Part shown: positions 34,422 to 43,532 of the stretch, in pieces | Position numbering within the stretch: the first letter of the stretch is position 1 | How the letters are laid out: each line of letters begins with the position of its first letter | Assembly: GCF_000427095.1 (NCBI RefSeq) | Contig: NC_021487.1 | Coordinates: 1,689,949-1,753,948, forward strand | Length of the DNA: 64,000 nucleotides | DNA from: Chthonomonas calidirosea T49 | GTDB lineage: Bacteria; Armatimonadota; Chthonomonadetes; Chthonomonadales; Chthonomonadaceae | Direction of reading: 5' to 3' | The notes under the pieces: generated by a model | The model's database searches: none | What the model saw: the letters and a program-made list of their open reading frames with translations, nothing else | Told to the model about the DNA's origin: nothing | Translations under genes and position numbers: made by a program

Positions 34422-34760
34422 CTACTCTTCTCGTAGAGGATTGGGAATATTTTGGAGGCGTTCCAGCTTCCGACGAAACTCACGCATCTCGTCTAAAGTG
34501 ATAGCCCCCATACGGGCAAAGCGCGTTTTTTCGGCCTCACTAAGCTCTACCGAGATGTCGCTCAGGAGGTCGGCCTCCCACTCCTCTTGTCGGATGAAGT
34601 GTTCTCCCAAACGCTTACAGCGCGAGCAGCGATAGCGGATATAGACGTAGGTGGGACCGAACTGCCGCATCAAGTAGCCTTGTCGCACCACATCGCGCTG
34701 ATATATGCGCTGACCACACCGACACCTCAATCCGCGCATCATCGGTTTCTGTTCCTCCAT
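34422..34760 (-). CDS. Small zinc-ribbon protein
   Basis: A 112-residue protein. The zinc ribbon is formed by CRCG near residues 12-15 and CSRC near 43-46. An acidic helical C-terminus with ELSEAEKTRFARMGAITLDE follows. The in-frame TTG at 34811 would add 17 residues without a ribosome site; ATG 34760 has only a distant GGAG, so the start is uncertain. The ribbon plus helix layout is seen in small transcription- or ribosome-associated proteins, but no family is recognised. Confidence 0.7.
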   Translation of the reverse strand: MEEQKPMMRGLRCRCGQRIYQRDVVRQGYLMRQFGPTYVYIRYRCSRCKRLGEHFIRQEEWEADLLSDISVELSEAEKTRFARMGAITLDEMREFRRKLERLQNIPNPLREE

Positions 34761-34866
34761 GTCGTTGCCCGTGGCTCCGAAAGACTCGCGAACCCGCGCA
34801 AACGACTTCAAGCGGAGCAGGGGCGCTACCGCTACGAAGGCTTTCTATAGCGAACCTTCTACTTGA

Positions 34867-34895
34867 ATTATACCATGCCACGGCCTCTAAAGTTG
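34867..34895 (-). promoter_or_regulatory. Extended -10 promoter for the zinc-ribbon/sixA pair
   Basis: On the minus strand TGGTATAAT gives an extended -10 with exact TATAAT at 34867-34872. The -35 position 17 bases away reads CAACTT, which is poor. The region upstream of GH27 on the plus strand shows no equally good promoter. Confidence 0.5.
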
Positions 34896-34992
34896 CCAGG
34901 AAGACACACAGTGCAACACGCCTCCTCTCTGTCCTGCAGGAGAACGCTGTCCCAGAAAAGAATCTCTTTTTAACTCTCAATAGGTCTCGACG

Positions 34993-36315
34993 ATGAAAAG
35001 AGCACTACAAAGCGTTCTCTTTTTGTTCCTGTTCGTGCAACCCCAAGTCTTTCAAAAAGCTGCAAAAGCTCCGAAACCCTTCATGGGCTGGAGCAGCTGG
35101 AGCCTCGAAGCCGTGCGCTCCCCAAGCTATAACGGGGAGGATTGGCTCACCGCCGAACACGTTAAAGAGCAGGCTGACGCCATGCACCGCCTGTTACAGC
35201 CCTACGGCTATCTCTACATCAACCTCGATTCGGGCTGGAAAGGAGGCTACGATGCTTTCGGTCGTCCCCTGCCCGACCGTAAAAAGTTTCCTGAAGGCAT
35301 TGCAGCTATCGCGCGCTATGTACACCGCTACGGCCAAAAACTCGGCATCTACTACACCGTCGGCATCTGGGGCGATCTCTATCAAGCGAACCCTCAAATA
35401 CTTGGTACCTCCGCTCACCTACGCGACATTCTTGTGCAACCGCCCACCCCAGGCAACGGTTGGGTCAACGGCACCTACAAAATAGACTTCTCAAAACCGG
35501 CGGCCAAAGCCTACATCGCCTCGATCGCTCAGGAGTTCGCTAACTGGGGGGTAGACCTCCTTAAGCTCGACGGCGTAACCCCAGGCTCCGACCATAACGA
35601 CCTCTCCATAGATAATCGCGCGGAAGTGGCCGCTTGGGCCCAAGCCCTTGCCCATACCGGGCGCCCCATCTGGCTCGAGCTATCCTGGAACCTCGATCCC
35701 CACTATGCCGACTTTTGGCAACGCTACGCGAACGGATGGCGCATCACCGACGATATAGACCGCTACGGCCCCACGCTGACGAGCTGGCCTCAGGTAAAAG
35801 TGCGTTTCGAGGCGGCTGCACGGTGGTACCAAAATGCCGGCCCCGGCAAGGGCTGGAACGACTTCGACTCGCTGGATATTGGTAACGGTGCCCTCGATGG
35901 CCTTACCGACGCGGAGCGCCAAACGATGATGACTCTCTGGGCCATCGAGTGCTCCCCACTCTACCCCGGTGACGACCTCACCCACCTCGACTCCTACGGT
36001 CTTCGCCTGCTCACTAACACCGAGGTCATCGCCGTAGACCAGGCCGGCCGCCCTGCCCATCCCGTACGTTTCGGCTCCCAACAAGTATGGGCGGTACAAA
36101 ACGCAGATGGCAGCCTCGTTGTCGCCCTTTTTAACCTCGACGATCAGGCCACCGTTCCAGTTACCGTTACCTGGTGGGAGCTCGGCCTTACCGGCCCAGT
36201 AAAAGCACACGATCTCTGGAGCCATCGGGATCTCGGCATCTACAACGATCGCTTCACACAGCTTCTCGCACCCCATGCTTGCTGCCTTGTGCGTCTGATC
36301 CCGCAACAAAATTAA
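34993..36315 (+). CDS. Exported GH27 alpha-galactosidase-like glycoside hydrolase
   Basis: A 440-residue enzyme. After a signal peptide (about 1-25) the TIM barrel begins with PFMGWSSWSLEA. The catalytic nucleophile is Asp in LLKLDGV near residue 190, and the acid/base is in RITDDID near 252; both positions match GH27. WNDFDSLDIGNGALD near 300 and SPLYPGDDLTHLD follow, then a C-terminal beta-sandwich (about 345-440). It probably releases terminal alpha-galactose, or beta-arabinopyranose as some family members do, from plant polysaccharides. There is only a weak ribosome site. It precedes a GH16 gene, suggesting polysaccharide use. Confidence 0.88.
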   Translation: MKRALQSVLFLFLFVQPQVFQKAAKAPKPFMGWSSWSLEAVRSPSYNGEDWLTAEHVKEQADAMHRLLQPYGYLYINLDSGWKGGYDAFGRPLPDRKKFPEGIAAIARYVHRYGQKLGIYYTVGIWGDLYQANPQILGTSAHLRDILVQPPTPGNGWVNGTYKIDFSKPAAKAYIASIAQEFANWGVDLLKLDGVTPGSDHNDLSIDNRAEVAAWAQALAHTGRPIWLELSWNLDPHYADFWQRYANGWRITDDIDRYGPTLTSWPQVKVRFEAAARWYQNAGPGKGWNDFDSLDIGNGALDGLTDAERQTMMTLWAIECSPLYPGDDLTHLDSYGLRLLTNTEVIAVDQAGRPAHPVRFGSQQVWAVQNADGSLVVALFNLDDQATVPVTVTWWELGLTGPVKAHDLWSHRDLGIYNDRFTQLLAPHACCLVRLIPQQN

Positions 36316-36431
36316 GTGCAGACCCTACCCATCCGCCTCGCATAGGGCGGAGTCTGCTGATGAAAACCACACCCCCATTTTGTGCTATACTAAAATGGAA
36401 CACTCGAACAAACTTACTAGGAGCTCATGCC

Positions 36432-37271
36432 ATGTGGCGCACGGTTGCAAAAATCATTTCCGGTCTCCTCGTGCTCTTCTTCGCCGTTCTCGGCCTCGGC
36501 GCTGTCCGAGCTTTCCCGCGAACCGAGCCGGGTGTGAACCATAACGATCACGCCGACCTCGCTGACCTTCCCCATGTATCCGACCCGCGAACACTTGGCT
36601 ATCACCTCACCTTCGACGACGAGTTCAAAGGGAACCATCTCGATACCTCTAAATGGATCGACTCCTACCCCGATGGCGTGCGCACCCATAGCAACGGGGA
36701 ACAAGAGTACTATGCCCCCGACGGCTATCGCGTGCGCAATGGCCACCTCGAACTCATCGCGGAACGGCGCTCCATGGGCGGCATGCCCTACACCTCCGGC
36801 ATCGTTACCACCTACGGTAAGTTCGCACAGCAGTACGGATGGTTCGAGATCCGCGTCAAAGTTCCAAAGGGGAAAGGCCTCTGGCCTGCTTTTTGGCTGT
36901 TGCCCACCGATAAAAGCTGGCCGCCCGAAATAGATGTCTTTGAGATTTTAGGCCATCAGCCCAACAAGGTCTATATGACGAACCACTATGTGGGTGAGGA
37001 TCCCAGCCACGTGGGCGATAGTGGGAGCTTTGTAGGCCCCGATTTCTCCGCTGGCTATCACACGTTCGCAGTGCAGTGGACGCCCACAGCCCTCACTTGG
37101 TACGTGGATGGAACTCCTCGATTTCGCACAACGCGCCATATTCCCCATGTCCCCATGTATCTGCTGGTGAATCTCGCCGTGGGCGGCTATTGGCCGGGCA
37201 TGCCCGACAACACCACCCACTTCCCTGCCATCATGTACGTGAAGTACGTACGCGTCTATCAAAAGGGATGA
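36432..37271 (+). CDS. Exported GH16 endo-beta-glucanase-like enzyme
   Basis: A 279-residue beta-jelly-roll hydrolase. One N-terminal hydrophobic helix (about 5-26) is a signal or anchor. The catalytic motif EIDVFE near residues 166-171 has nucleophile and acid/base Glu in the laminarinase spacing. WPAFWLLPTDKSWP and WTPTALTWYVDG are typical of beta-1,3- and mixed-linkage glucanases. ATG 36432 has CTAGGAG upstream. TGCTATACT (TATACT at 36386-36391) before it may be an extended -10. The stop overlaps the start of the S4 gene as ATGA. Confidence 0.9.
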   Translation: MWRTVAKIISGLLVLFFAVLGLGAVRAFPRTEPGVNHNDHADLADLPHVSDPRTLGYHLTFDDEFKGNHLDTSKWIDSYPDGVRTHSNGEQEYYAPDGYRVRNGHLELIAERRSMGGMPYTSGIVTTYGKFAQQYGWFEIRVKVPKGKGLWPAFWLLPTDKSWPPEIDVFEILGHQPNKVYMTNHYVGEDPSHVGDSGSFVGPDFSAGYHTFAVQWTPTALTWYVDGTPRFRTTRHIPHVPMYLLVNLAVGGYWPGMPDNTTHFPAIMYVKYVRVYQKG

Positions 37272-37495
37272 ATAAAACCCTCGTGCCCCTGCGAGAAGAA
37301 TATATCACCTTGGGGCAACTGCTGAAGCTGATAGGAGCCATCCCTACCGGAGGAGCTGTACGTGCCTTCCTGACCACCACCACCGTCTACGTAAACGGTG
37401 AGCCGGAAAACCGACGGGGACGCAAACTCTACCCTGGAGATACGGTGACGTTCGATGGCAGGAGTTATCAAATAACCAAAGGAGAACATCCCTAA
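37268..37495 (+). CDS. S4-domain RNA-binding protein, YaaA-like
   Basis: A 75-residue protein composed of one S4 fold: EYITLGQLLKLIGAIPTGGA, VYVNGEPENRRGRKLYPGD and VTFDGRSYQI. This matches the small YaaA/RlbA group often coded next to recF in Firmicutes. It probably binds structured RNA. Its start overlaps the GH16 stop by four bases, so translation is coupled, an odd partnership. A GGCCGT/ACGGCC hairpin (37498-37519) follows the stop. Confidence 0.85.
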   Translation: MNKTLVPLREEYITLGQLLKLIGAIPTGGAVRAFLTTTTVYVNGEPENRRGRKLYPGDTVTFDGRSYQITKGEHP

Positions 37496-37633
37496 ACGGC
37501 CGTGCGCCTCACGACGGCCTTGATCGCGCGACAGACGAACCTACCGCCGATCCTATGGCCGTCTTACAGCGGCCTTGCTGGCAATAGGCCAGCCGCGAGC
37601 CTATTTCGCCATCGAACCAAACGATGCAAATGT

Positions 37634-37657
37634 AGGGGCGCAAGGCGTTGCGCCCCT
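37634..37657 (+). repeat. Palindromic repeat with T-run
   Basis: AGGGGCGCAA (37634-37643), GGCG, TTGCGCCCCT (37648-37657), then TTT. The GTAGGGGC opening is shared with the repeats at position 1. The rest of the gap between the S4 and DUF58 genes (37496-37852) holds only the small hairpin at 37498-37519 and a possible extended -10 TGCTAAAGT near 37775. Confidence 0.7.
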
Positions 37658-37852
37658 TTTTGCGCACGCCAGGCGGCATTGGCCGTTTCAAGGATGCTCC
37701 TGAGCGCATCAGCCGGTGTGGGTGCGGGTTGCAGTTTGAGTTGGACGGTGCGTTGCGCTTCGGTTGCAGAATGTGCTAAAGTGTACCGTGCTCTTGATAG
37801 GCGTCAGCCACTTAACAACGAAGGGGGCGCGTTTCCTCCGCGCGCACGTGTT

Positions 37853-39128
37853 ATGATCTTTCAACGGCGTTGGCTCCTCCTCTTCTTTTTGGGAACCGGT
37901 TTCTTCCTCGCCAGCGGTCTCCTACCTGGACTGCGCTGGGCTGGCATCGATTGGGCCATAGGACTGGTGGCGCTTGCCCTGCTCGACTGGGCTCTCCTGC
38001 CCTCGACCTTCGCCTTCGATGTCTACCGCGAAGTAGACGAACGACTAGCCCTCGACACCCCCGCTCCACATCGAACTGCTCGATTCCCCACCGGAGGCGT
38101 TTCAAAACGACCTGCCCCATCTCCCCTTCACCCTCCATGTTCCAGCCTCGAACCGGCAAACGGTAACCTATCGCCTTCATCCCAACCGCCGTGGCGACTA
38201 CGCCTTTGCCAACATCACCGTGCGGCTTTACGGCCCGCTGGGGCTCGTCGGGCGAGTGCTCTCCATACCGGCTGTCCAGGTCGTTAAGGTCTATCCGGGT
38301 CTGCGCGAGCTAACCCGTTTTAACCTGGCAGCCCAACGCCGCCAGCTTCAGCAGATAGGGGTGCGACGCGCCCATCGCCATGGCATCGGCAGCGAATTTG
38401 AAAGCTTGCGCGACTATGTGCCCGACGATGAGATTCGCCATATAGATTGGAAAGCCACCGCACGTAAGGGGCATCTCGTGACCCGCCAGTATGAGCTGGA
38501 ACGATCCCAAAACATCCTAATGATGTTGGATGTAGGGCGCACCATGTGGGGAGAACTCGAAGGCCGTGCCAAAATAGACTATGCCATTCAAGCCGCCCTC
38601 CTTCTGGCCCACGTGGCCTCCTTCTTCGACGATAGGGTGGGGCTGCTTGCCTTCTCCAACCGTATCTATACCTTCCTCCCCCCACGTCGTGGCCGTCAAC
38701 AGAGCTACGCCGTTCTCGAAGCCCTTCACAACCTTTACGCAGACCTTGAAGAGCCGGATTACCGAACCGCCTTCCATTTTTTAGAAGAGCGCTGGCCACG
38801 CCGTTCTCTGCTGATCTGCTTTACCGACCTGTGGGACCCCGTCTCAGCTCGTAGCCTCATCGCCACTCTCGCGGCCCAACAGCCGCGCCACCTGCCCGTC
38901 GCCGTCACGCTACTTAACACCTCCTGGGTGCGCGCCCGCGAGCAGCCGCCAGAGACCGCTGAGGCGATCTTTCAAAAGGTCGCCGCCCTCGAAACCCTCC
39001 AACAACGCGATCAAGCGCTGCGCCTATTGGCGCAAAAAGGGGTTTTAGTGGTAGATTCTTCTGCAGAGAAACTCTCGGTCGAGTTGGTGAACCGCTATTT
39101 GGAGATCAAAGAGCGTATGTTGCTCTAA
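37853..39128 (+). pseudogene. DUF58-family protein, frame broken
   Basis: The first frame (from ATG 37853) encodes two membrane helices (LLLFFLGTGFFLASGLLPGL and IGLVALALLDWALL) and FDVYREVDERLALDTP, then loses similarity after about 38060. The next frame, open from about 38065 to 39128, continues with IELLDSPPEAF, TVTYRLHPNRRGDYAF and the DUF58 core GSEFESLRDYVPDDEIRHID plus WKATARKGHL. Besides the frame change at the C5 run 38058-38062, about 15-18 residues expected between the two parts are missing, so a small deletion is likely. DUF58 proteins have a VWA-like fold and usually sit with MoxR ATPases; none is here. Confidence 0.75.
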
Positions 39129-39241
39129 AAAGCAGGTAATGCAAATTTTGCAAACCTGGCGTAAAAATCCTATTTTCTAATTTTCGTGGTTTGTGTCATA
39201 ATGTAGGAGATTGCGAGCCGAGCCTGGGGAGACGTAGAGCT

Positions 39242-40288
39242 GTGCTGACTTTACTGCGCGAGACGCTAGGGCGCTTCTCTCGCGATATGGGGATCGACCT
39301 GGGAACCGCCAACACACTGGTGCATGTGCGGGGGAAAGGCATCCTCTTGCGTGAGCCCTCTGTGGTGGCCATCGCCACCGATACCGGAAAACCTATCGCC
39401 GTCGGCGAAGAGGCCAAACGGATGTTAGGTCGAACGCCGAGCAGCATTACCGCTATTCGCCCACTGCGCGACGGAGTGATCTCCGATTTCGAGCAGACCG
39501 AGGCGATGATCCGCTATTTCATTCAAAAGGTCTATCGTCGAAACGCCCTTTTACCGCCGCGGGTGGTCATTGGGGTTCCCTCTGGCGTCACCGAGGTCGA
39601 AGAGCGTGCGGTCATCGAGGCCACGAGAAAAGCAGGGGCGCGTGAAGCCTATACCATCGAGGAACCGATGGCTGCCGCCATCGGCGCTGGCCTGCCCGTC
39701 TCTGAGGCCACCGGTTCGATGATTGTGGACATCGGCGGCGGCACCACCGAAGTGGCTGTCATCTCTCTTGGCGATATCGTGGTGAGTCGCTCGGTGCGCG
39801 TGGCCGGTGATGAGATAGATGAGGCCATCGTCAACTATGTGCGGCGCACCTATAACCTCTCCATCGGAGACCGCATGGCCGAAGAGGTGAAGATCGCCAT
39901 CGGCTCCGCCTATCCATCCGGCCCCGATAAACAGTACGAAGTGCGTGGTCGAGACCTGCTCTCCGGACTGCCGCGCAGCGCCCTGCTAACAAGTTGCGAA
40001 ATCCGTGAGGCCATTCAAGAGCCGGTTCACACCATCGTCGAAGCCGTAAAAATGACGCTGGAAAGCACCCCACCAGAGCTCGCTGCCGATATCTATGAGC
40101 AGGGCATTACTCTTGCCGGAGGCGGTGCCCTTCTGGAAGGGCTGGATAAACTGCTGACTCGTGAAACCTGTATGCCCGTCCATGTCACTCCAGACCCGCT
40201 CTGCTGTGTGGTGTTGGGCGCTGGCCGCTTTCTGGAAGAGCTGGATGCTAACCCCGCCATGCGTCGCGCCCTCCGTGGTGGACGCTAG
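39242..40288 (+). CDS. mreB: Rod-shape-determining actin-like protein MreB
   Basis: A 348-residue bacterial actin. [19 protein letters not shown] (phosphate 1), [33 protein letters not shown] (phosphate 2) and [15 protein letters not shown] are all present. It forms membrane-bound filaments guiding lateral wall growth. GTG at 39242 with TGGGGAGA upstream is preferred; a TTG at 39191 would add 17 non-conserved residues. TTGCAA (39148-39153) and TATTTT (39171-39176), 17 bases apart, may be its promoter. It is followed by mreC and a damaged mreD. Confidence 0.95.
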   Translation: MLTLLRETLGRFSRDMGIDLGTANTLVHVRGKGILLREPSVVAIATDTGKPIAVGEEAKRMLGRTPSSITAIRPLRDGVISDFEQTEAMIRYFIQKVYRRNALLPPRVVIGVPSGVTEVEERAVIEATRKAGAREAYTIEEPMAAAIGAGLPVSEATGSMIVDIGGGTTEVAVISLGDIVVSRSVRVAGDEIDEAIVNYVRRTYNLSIGDRMAEEVKIAIGSAYPSGPDKQYEVRGRDLLSGLPRSALLTSCEIREAIQEPVHTIVEAVKMTLESTPPELAADIYEQGITLAGGGALLEGLDKLLTRETCMPVHVTPDPLCCVVLGAGRFLEELDANPAMRRALRGGR

Positions 40289-40318
40289 TCCCAGCCGGCA
40301 CTCTTAGGGGTTACCACC

Positions 40319-41143
40319 ATGCTGCCGCCGGAACGCCCACACGGACACCTCCGTTATAAGGCGCTGCTGCTGCTTCTACTGCTCGGTACCCTAGCCGGCG
40401 CATGGCATAATCGCCTTGTTGCCCATGGACGTCCCGACCCAGTTACCACCTGGACTCGCACCGCTCTGGCCTACCCGGCCAGCACGTTAAACCGGTTTTC
40501 GCGATGGTGTGGTCGCAATTTCGGCTGGGTTCTTCGGGGTAGCGCCCTCGAACGCGAAAATCGCCGTTTGCGTGCCGAAGTGGAGCGTCTGAAGGCCGAA
40601 AACGCGAGCCTTCAAGAGGCCGCAGCCGAAAATGTGCAGCTGCGACAAGACCTCGGCTTCGTACGCACGCTCCCTAAACCTCCCCTCGCTGCCTGGGTGA
40701 TCGCCCTACGTCCCGATCCGAATTTTAATACCATCGTTATCTCGCGCGGAAGCAACGACGGGGTACATGTGCATAGCGTTGTTGTCACTCGCGACGGTCT
40801 CGTAGGCCAAGTCAGCGAAGTGACCCCCAACACCGCAACCGTTGTGCTCCTCACTGATCGCAATGGCATGGTGGGCGCGCGCGTACAGCGGGCTTCCTCG
40901 CGAGCCGTCGGCCTCTGCCGTGGCGACTATTCGCCCCTCATTCCCCTCATAGACCTGGCCGGCGATGCCGATATTTGCCCCGGCGATAAAATTGTAACTG
41001 CCGGCTACGGCGTTTTTCCTCCAGGCATTCCCATCGGCACCGTGGTGAGCGTACAAGTCGATCAAGGCCATACCAGCAAACAAGCCCTTGTGAAACCTGC
41101 TGTAGACTTCAATCGGCTCGAAGAGGTCTACGTGCTGCGATGA
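40319..41143 (+). CDS. mreC: Rod-shape-determining protein MreC
   Basis: A 274-residue bitopic membrane protein. One membrane helix lies near 12-33 (LLLLLLGTLAGAW). A coiled coil spans about 70-105 (LERENRRLRAEVERLKAENA), followed by two beta domains with VISRGSNDGVHVHSVVVTRD and GDKIVTAGYGVFPPGIPIGT. MreC bridges MreB to PBP2/RodA on the outer face of the membrane. Full length. Its stop overlaps the mreD start (ATGA). Confidence 0.95.
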   Translation: MLPPERPHGHLRYKALLLLLLLGTLAGAWHNRLVAHGRPDPVTTWTRTALAYPASTLNRFSRWCGRNFGWVLRGSALERENRRLRAEVERLKAENASLQEAAAENVQLRQDLGFVRTLPKPPLAAWVIALRPDPNFNTIVISRGSNDGVHVHSVVVTRDGLVGQVSEVTPNTATVVLLTDRNGMVGARVQRASSRAVGLCRGDYSPLIPLIDLAGDADICPGDKIVTAGYGVFPPGIPIGTVVSVQVDQGHTSKQALVKPAVDFNRLEEVYVLR

Positions 41144-41646
41144 GCTTCGGCAAACGCCTCCTGTTGTTCATCGTCCTCCCGCTTATGGCGGCCATCTTTC
41201 AGTTTGCATGGGCAGGCCGCATCGCTATTGAGGACGCCACTCCCCAACTCGCCGCTTCTGCTCACCACGTTGGGGCCACCTTTTGCACCGCAAACGAGGG
41301 GCCGTGTTAGGGTTTATTTAACGGCTTTCTGTTTGCCTCTATCTCTCCTCTCATCGGCGGAGGGCTCGGGGGCCTTATCATGGGCAGCACGTTGGTTGGC
41401 TTTGGCATCGGATGGCTAGGCGAGCGAGTCTTTCGCGGCAGCACCTTTCTAGCCCCCTTCTTCGCCGCTGCCGGCACCTTGGTAGCCGCGCTGATCTATC
41501 TGGTGGCCGCTCCGCCGCCGATTCTCCTCCATTGGCTTTTGGTTACCGGCAAAACCACCCTCTACAACATGGTTCTCGCCATCCCGCTCTACCCCCTCCT
41601 ACGTTGGCTCCTCGGCGCCCACCAAAATACGCACGCCATTGCCTAA
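41140..41646 (+). pseudogene. mreD: Rod-shape-determining protein MreD, frame disrupted
   Basis: The frame from ATG 41140 begins like MreD (MSFGKRLLLFIVLPLMAAIF, then EDATPQLA) and hits TAG at 41308-41310; the same frame resumes with NGFLFASISPLIGGGLGGLI and runs to 41646 with four further hydrophobic helices. Between 41251 and 41318 the MreD-like peptide is spread over the other frames: LLLTTLGPPFAPQ in one and RGAVLGFI in another. Removing one base each from CC (about 41252), AAA (41292-41294) and TTT (about 41315-41320) gives a continuous MreD. Three small insertions in 70 bases point to poor local sequence or real decay. Confidence 0.72.
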
Positions 41647-41666
41647 CGGGAGTAGGAGATAGAAAG

Positions 41667-41695
41667 TAGGGAATAGCAGTAAAAACCATTCCCTA
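41667..41695. repeat. Hairpin between mreD and the PhyH gene
   Basis: TAGGGAAT (41667-41674) pairs with ATTCCCTA (41688-41695) around a 13-base A-rich loop. It lies between convergent genes and may serve as a weak terminator. Confidence 0.45.
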
Positions 41696-41717
41696 TTCGC
41701 AAAAACCGATGCTCAAA

Positions 41718-42623
41718 CTAGGCCGCCCGCCAAAACTCACCATGTGGATAACGATAGGTGGGCAACTCCTCGCCCGGGGCCAGCTTCACCTGATTCCATG
41801 GGGCCGGTGGGTGGTAGACATAGGGAACCTCGTCGGCAGGAATGTAGTCCGCACGGCGACGACGCTCTAAGCACGCCAACAGCACCCTCTGCTTGTGAAG
41901 AATATATTCGGGTGTATGCGGCCCCAACTCCGCCTCTACATGAGCCGTTCGAAACTCATAGTACACGACACGGCGCAGCTTTTCCGATGCGTTCTCCGGT
42001 GAACCGTGAATCACCAAGATATTGTGCAAAAGCACGTCTCCAGGCGACATGAGGGCGGGAACAGCCCCCGAGGCCTCAAAATCGGCACGGGTGTGGTCTT
42101 TTGCATGCGCTTGTAACCACGCTTTGGCCTGTTCCTGGCTCCAAAGATGACTCCCTGGAATCACCCAAACACAGGTATCGTGGTCGGCCGGATCGAGATA
42201 AAAATCTACATTAAAGATGGGGGTATCCCCTACATGTTCGGTGCCCGCATCTCGATGCCATGGTATCACAATGCCTTCTCCTGGCAGCTTAAGCACCATC
42301 GAATCCCACGTGGGAATGAGATCGGGCCCCATCAGCTTCTCCACCGTGTTCAGAATGAACGGATGACCAAGCAACACCTTCATCTCGTCCTTCTTGTCAA
42401 TCACATACTCGATCCGTTGCAACACCGGTTGACCGGTTTTATGTCCACGCCCATACATGAAATCGGGGTGGTTGCGAACGGTTTCACTTCCATAGCGCGT
42501 AAGGTCGTCCATCGCCGCTTGAACCCGAGCGAGCTCTGTGGGCGCAAGGACATTACGCAAAATGAGATAGCCGTTTTCGTGAAAGAAGCGAGCTTCCTCA
42601 TCCGAGATCACCGTGCGTGCCAT
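41718..42623 (-). CDS. Phytanoyl-CoA dioxygenase (PhyH) family protein
   Basis: A 301-residue Fe(II)/2-oxoglutarate oxygenase. The iron ligands are His and Asp in IPWHRDAGTEH near residue 122 and the distal His in LVIHGSPENAS near 211. MSPGDVLLHN and RRVVYYEFRTAH complete the family pattern. The substrate is unknown; the family covers lipids, ectoine and secondary metabolites. ATG has GAGAGGAGGCC upstream. TATAAT on the minus strand (42678-42683) is a possible -10. It stands alone between convergent mreD and the decayed prepilin region. Confidence 0.87.
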   Translation of the reverse strand: MARTVISDEEARFFHENGYLILRNVLAPTELARVQAAMDDLTRYGSETVRNHPDFMYGRGHKTGQPVLQRIEYVIDKKDEMKVLLGHPFILNTVEKLMGPDLIPTWDSMVLKLPGEGIVIPWHRDAGTEHVGDTPIFNVDFYLDPADHDTCVWVIPGSHLWSQEQAKAWLQAHAKDHTRADFEASGAVPALMSPGDVLLHNILVIHGSPENASEKLRRVVYYEFRTAHVEAELGPHTPEYILHKQRVLLACLERRRRADYIPADEVPYVYHPPAPWNQVKLAPGEELPTYRYPHGEFWRAA

Positions 42624-42731
42624 TTCGGCCTCCTCTCACAAAGGAATATAAATGGCAGTATGCGCTGCCGTTCTTACATTATACTGCGATTTCCGAGAGA
42701 AGCCTGCTGAAAGACAGTGGACTAGCAGGTG

Positions 42732-43310
42732 CTATTTGTACGCGGGTGCTTCCTGATCAAGCAGTGCACAGCCATTGGTAAAGTCGGGATAGTTTTCCGA
42801 CCAACCGTTCATCCGACAGATAGCATCGGGCTTTAGGTGTTTTGCATGCAGATCGGCAAACAGCCAATTGCAAGCACCATTATAGCTTTGGAACGGGCCT
42901 TGGGAATCGCTATCGGGGCCGCGAAGCGGGATGAACCAATCGCCGAGATCGGGGAAGCTCCAGCGCGTTTCCAGAAGCAAAACAAGGCTAGAAGCATCGC
43001 TGATCTCAGCTTCATAGCGCGGTCGGGCCATTGGCTGGCCATACCAACATGGCGGCACCCCCTCATTAAAGAAGCTTCTGTTGTAGCCATAAGAGATGGC
43101 AAGCCACTGCGCCTTCGGATAGAGCAGGTTTGTCTCATCTCCTGGCACACTCGCATATCCGTTGGTGCTCCATGCGTCGCCGTTCGATGGGCAGCGGAAC
43201 ACATCGAGGTTCTTCACATAGGGCAAAACCTCACGTTTCCAAGTTGATACTGCTGCCCTCCAGACAGGTACGTCCCCTTGCCCAGCGAGTTTGGGGTGTA
43301 AACGAGTATC
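42732..43310 (-). pseudogene. DUF1559 prepilin remnant lacking the N-terminus
   Basis: The frame from 43310 to 42732, bounded upstream by TGA (43311-43313), contains VLPYVKNLDVFRCPSNGDAW and other DUF1559-like segments (YGYNRSFF, CNWLFADLHAKHL in place of FADGHAK). No ATG with ribosome site exists; the only usable codon near the conserved part is TTG at 43226. The prepilin leader and hydrophobic helix are missing and were not found in any frame up to 43.9 kb. It looks like a decayed or truncated paralogue of the prepilins at 18 and 24 kb. Confidence 0.65.
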
Positions 43311-43371
43311 TCAGTAGGTTGTTACTATCCGATAGCTAATTCTGCCTGATTTCAAGCGATCAGGCACTCTC

Positions 43372-43509
43372 TCATGAACGCCCAGAACGGTGCTTACTGA
43401 GGGCTTCCCCAAAAGACTTTTGTGCTTCTTGCCCGAAAGAGCAGGAGGGGTCTAGGAGCAGTAAAGCCCCTAGACCTAATAACACCAAATTCAAATATCC
43501 AGTTCGCAT
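43372..43509 (-). CDS. Possible small exported peptide
   Basis: A 45-residue frame: a hydrophobic stretch (LNLVLLGLGALLLL) then CSFGQEAQKSFGEALSKHRS, reading like a signal peptide plus a short mature part. ATG with AGGCAGGGC upstream. A hairpin (TGCCTGAT at 43343-43350 with ATCAGGCA at 43359-43366) follows. It may be real or part of a decayed gene between the Cys-rich frame and the prepilin remnant. Confidence 0.35.
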   Translation of the reverse strand: MRTGYLNLVLLGLGALLLLDPSCSFGQEAQKSFGEALSKHRSGRS

Positions 43510-43532
43510 CTTAAGCCCTGCCTATCTCTCGA

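Noticed and set aside
37502-37852. Upstream extension of the DUF58 frame
   Set aside because: Spans a palindromic repeat and lacks a ribosome site; the conserved start is ATG 37853.
41308-41310. TAG in mreD read as an amino acid codon
   Set aside because: The residues around it do not match MreD in that frame, while neighbouring frames do; indels explain it better.
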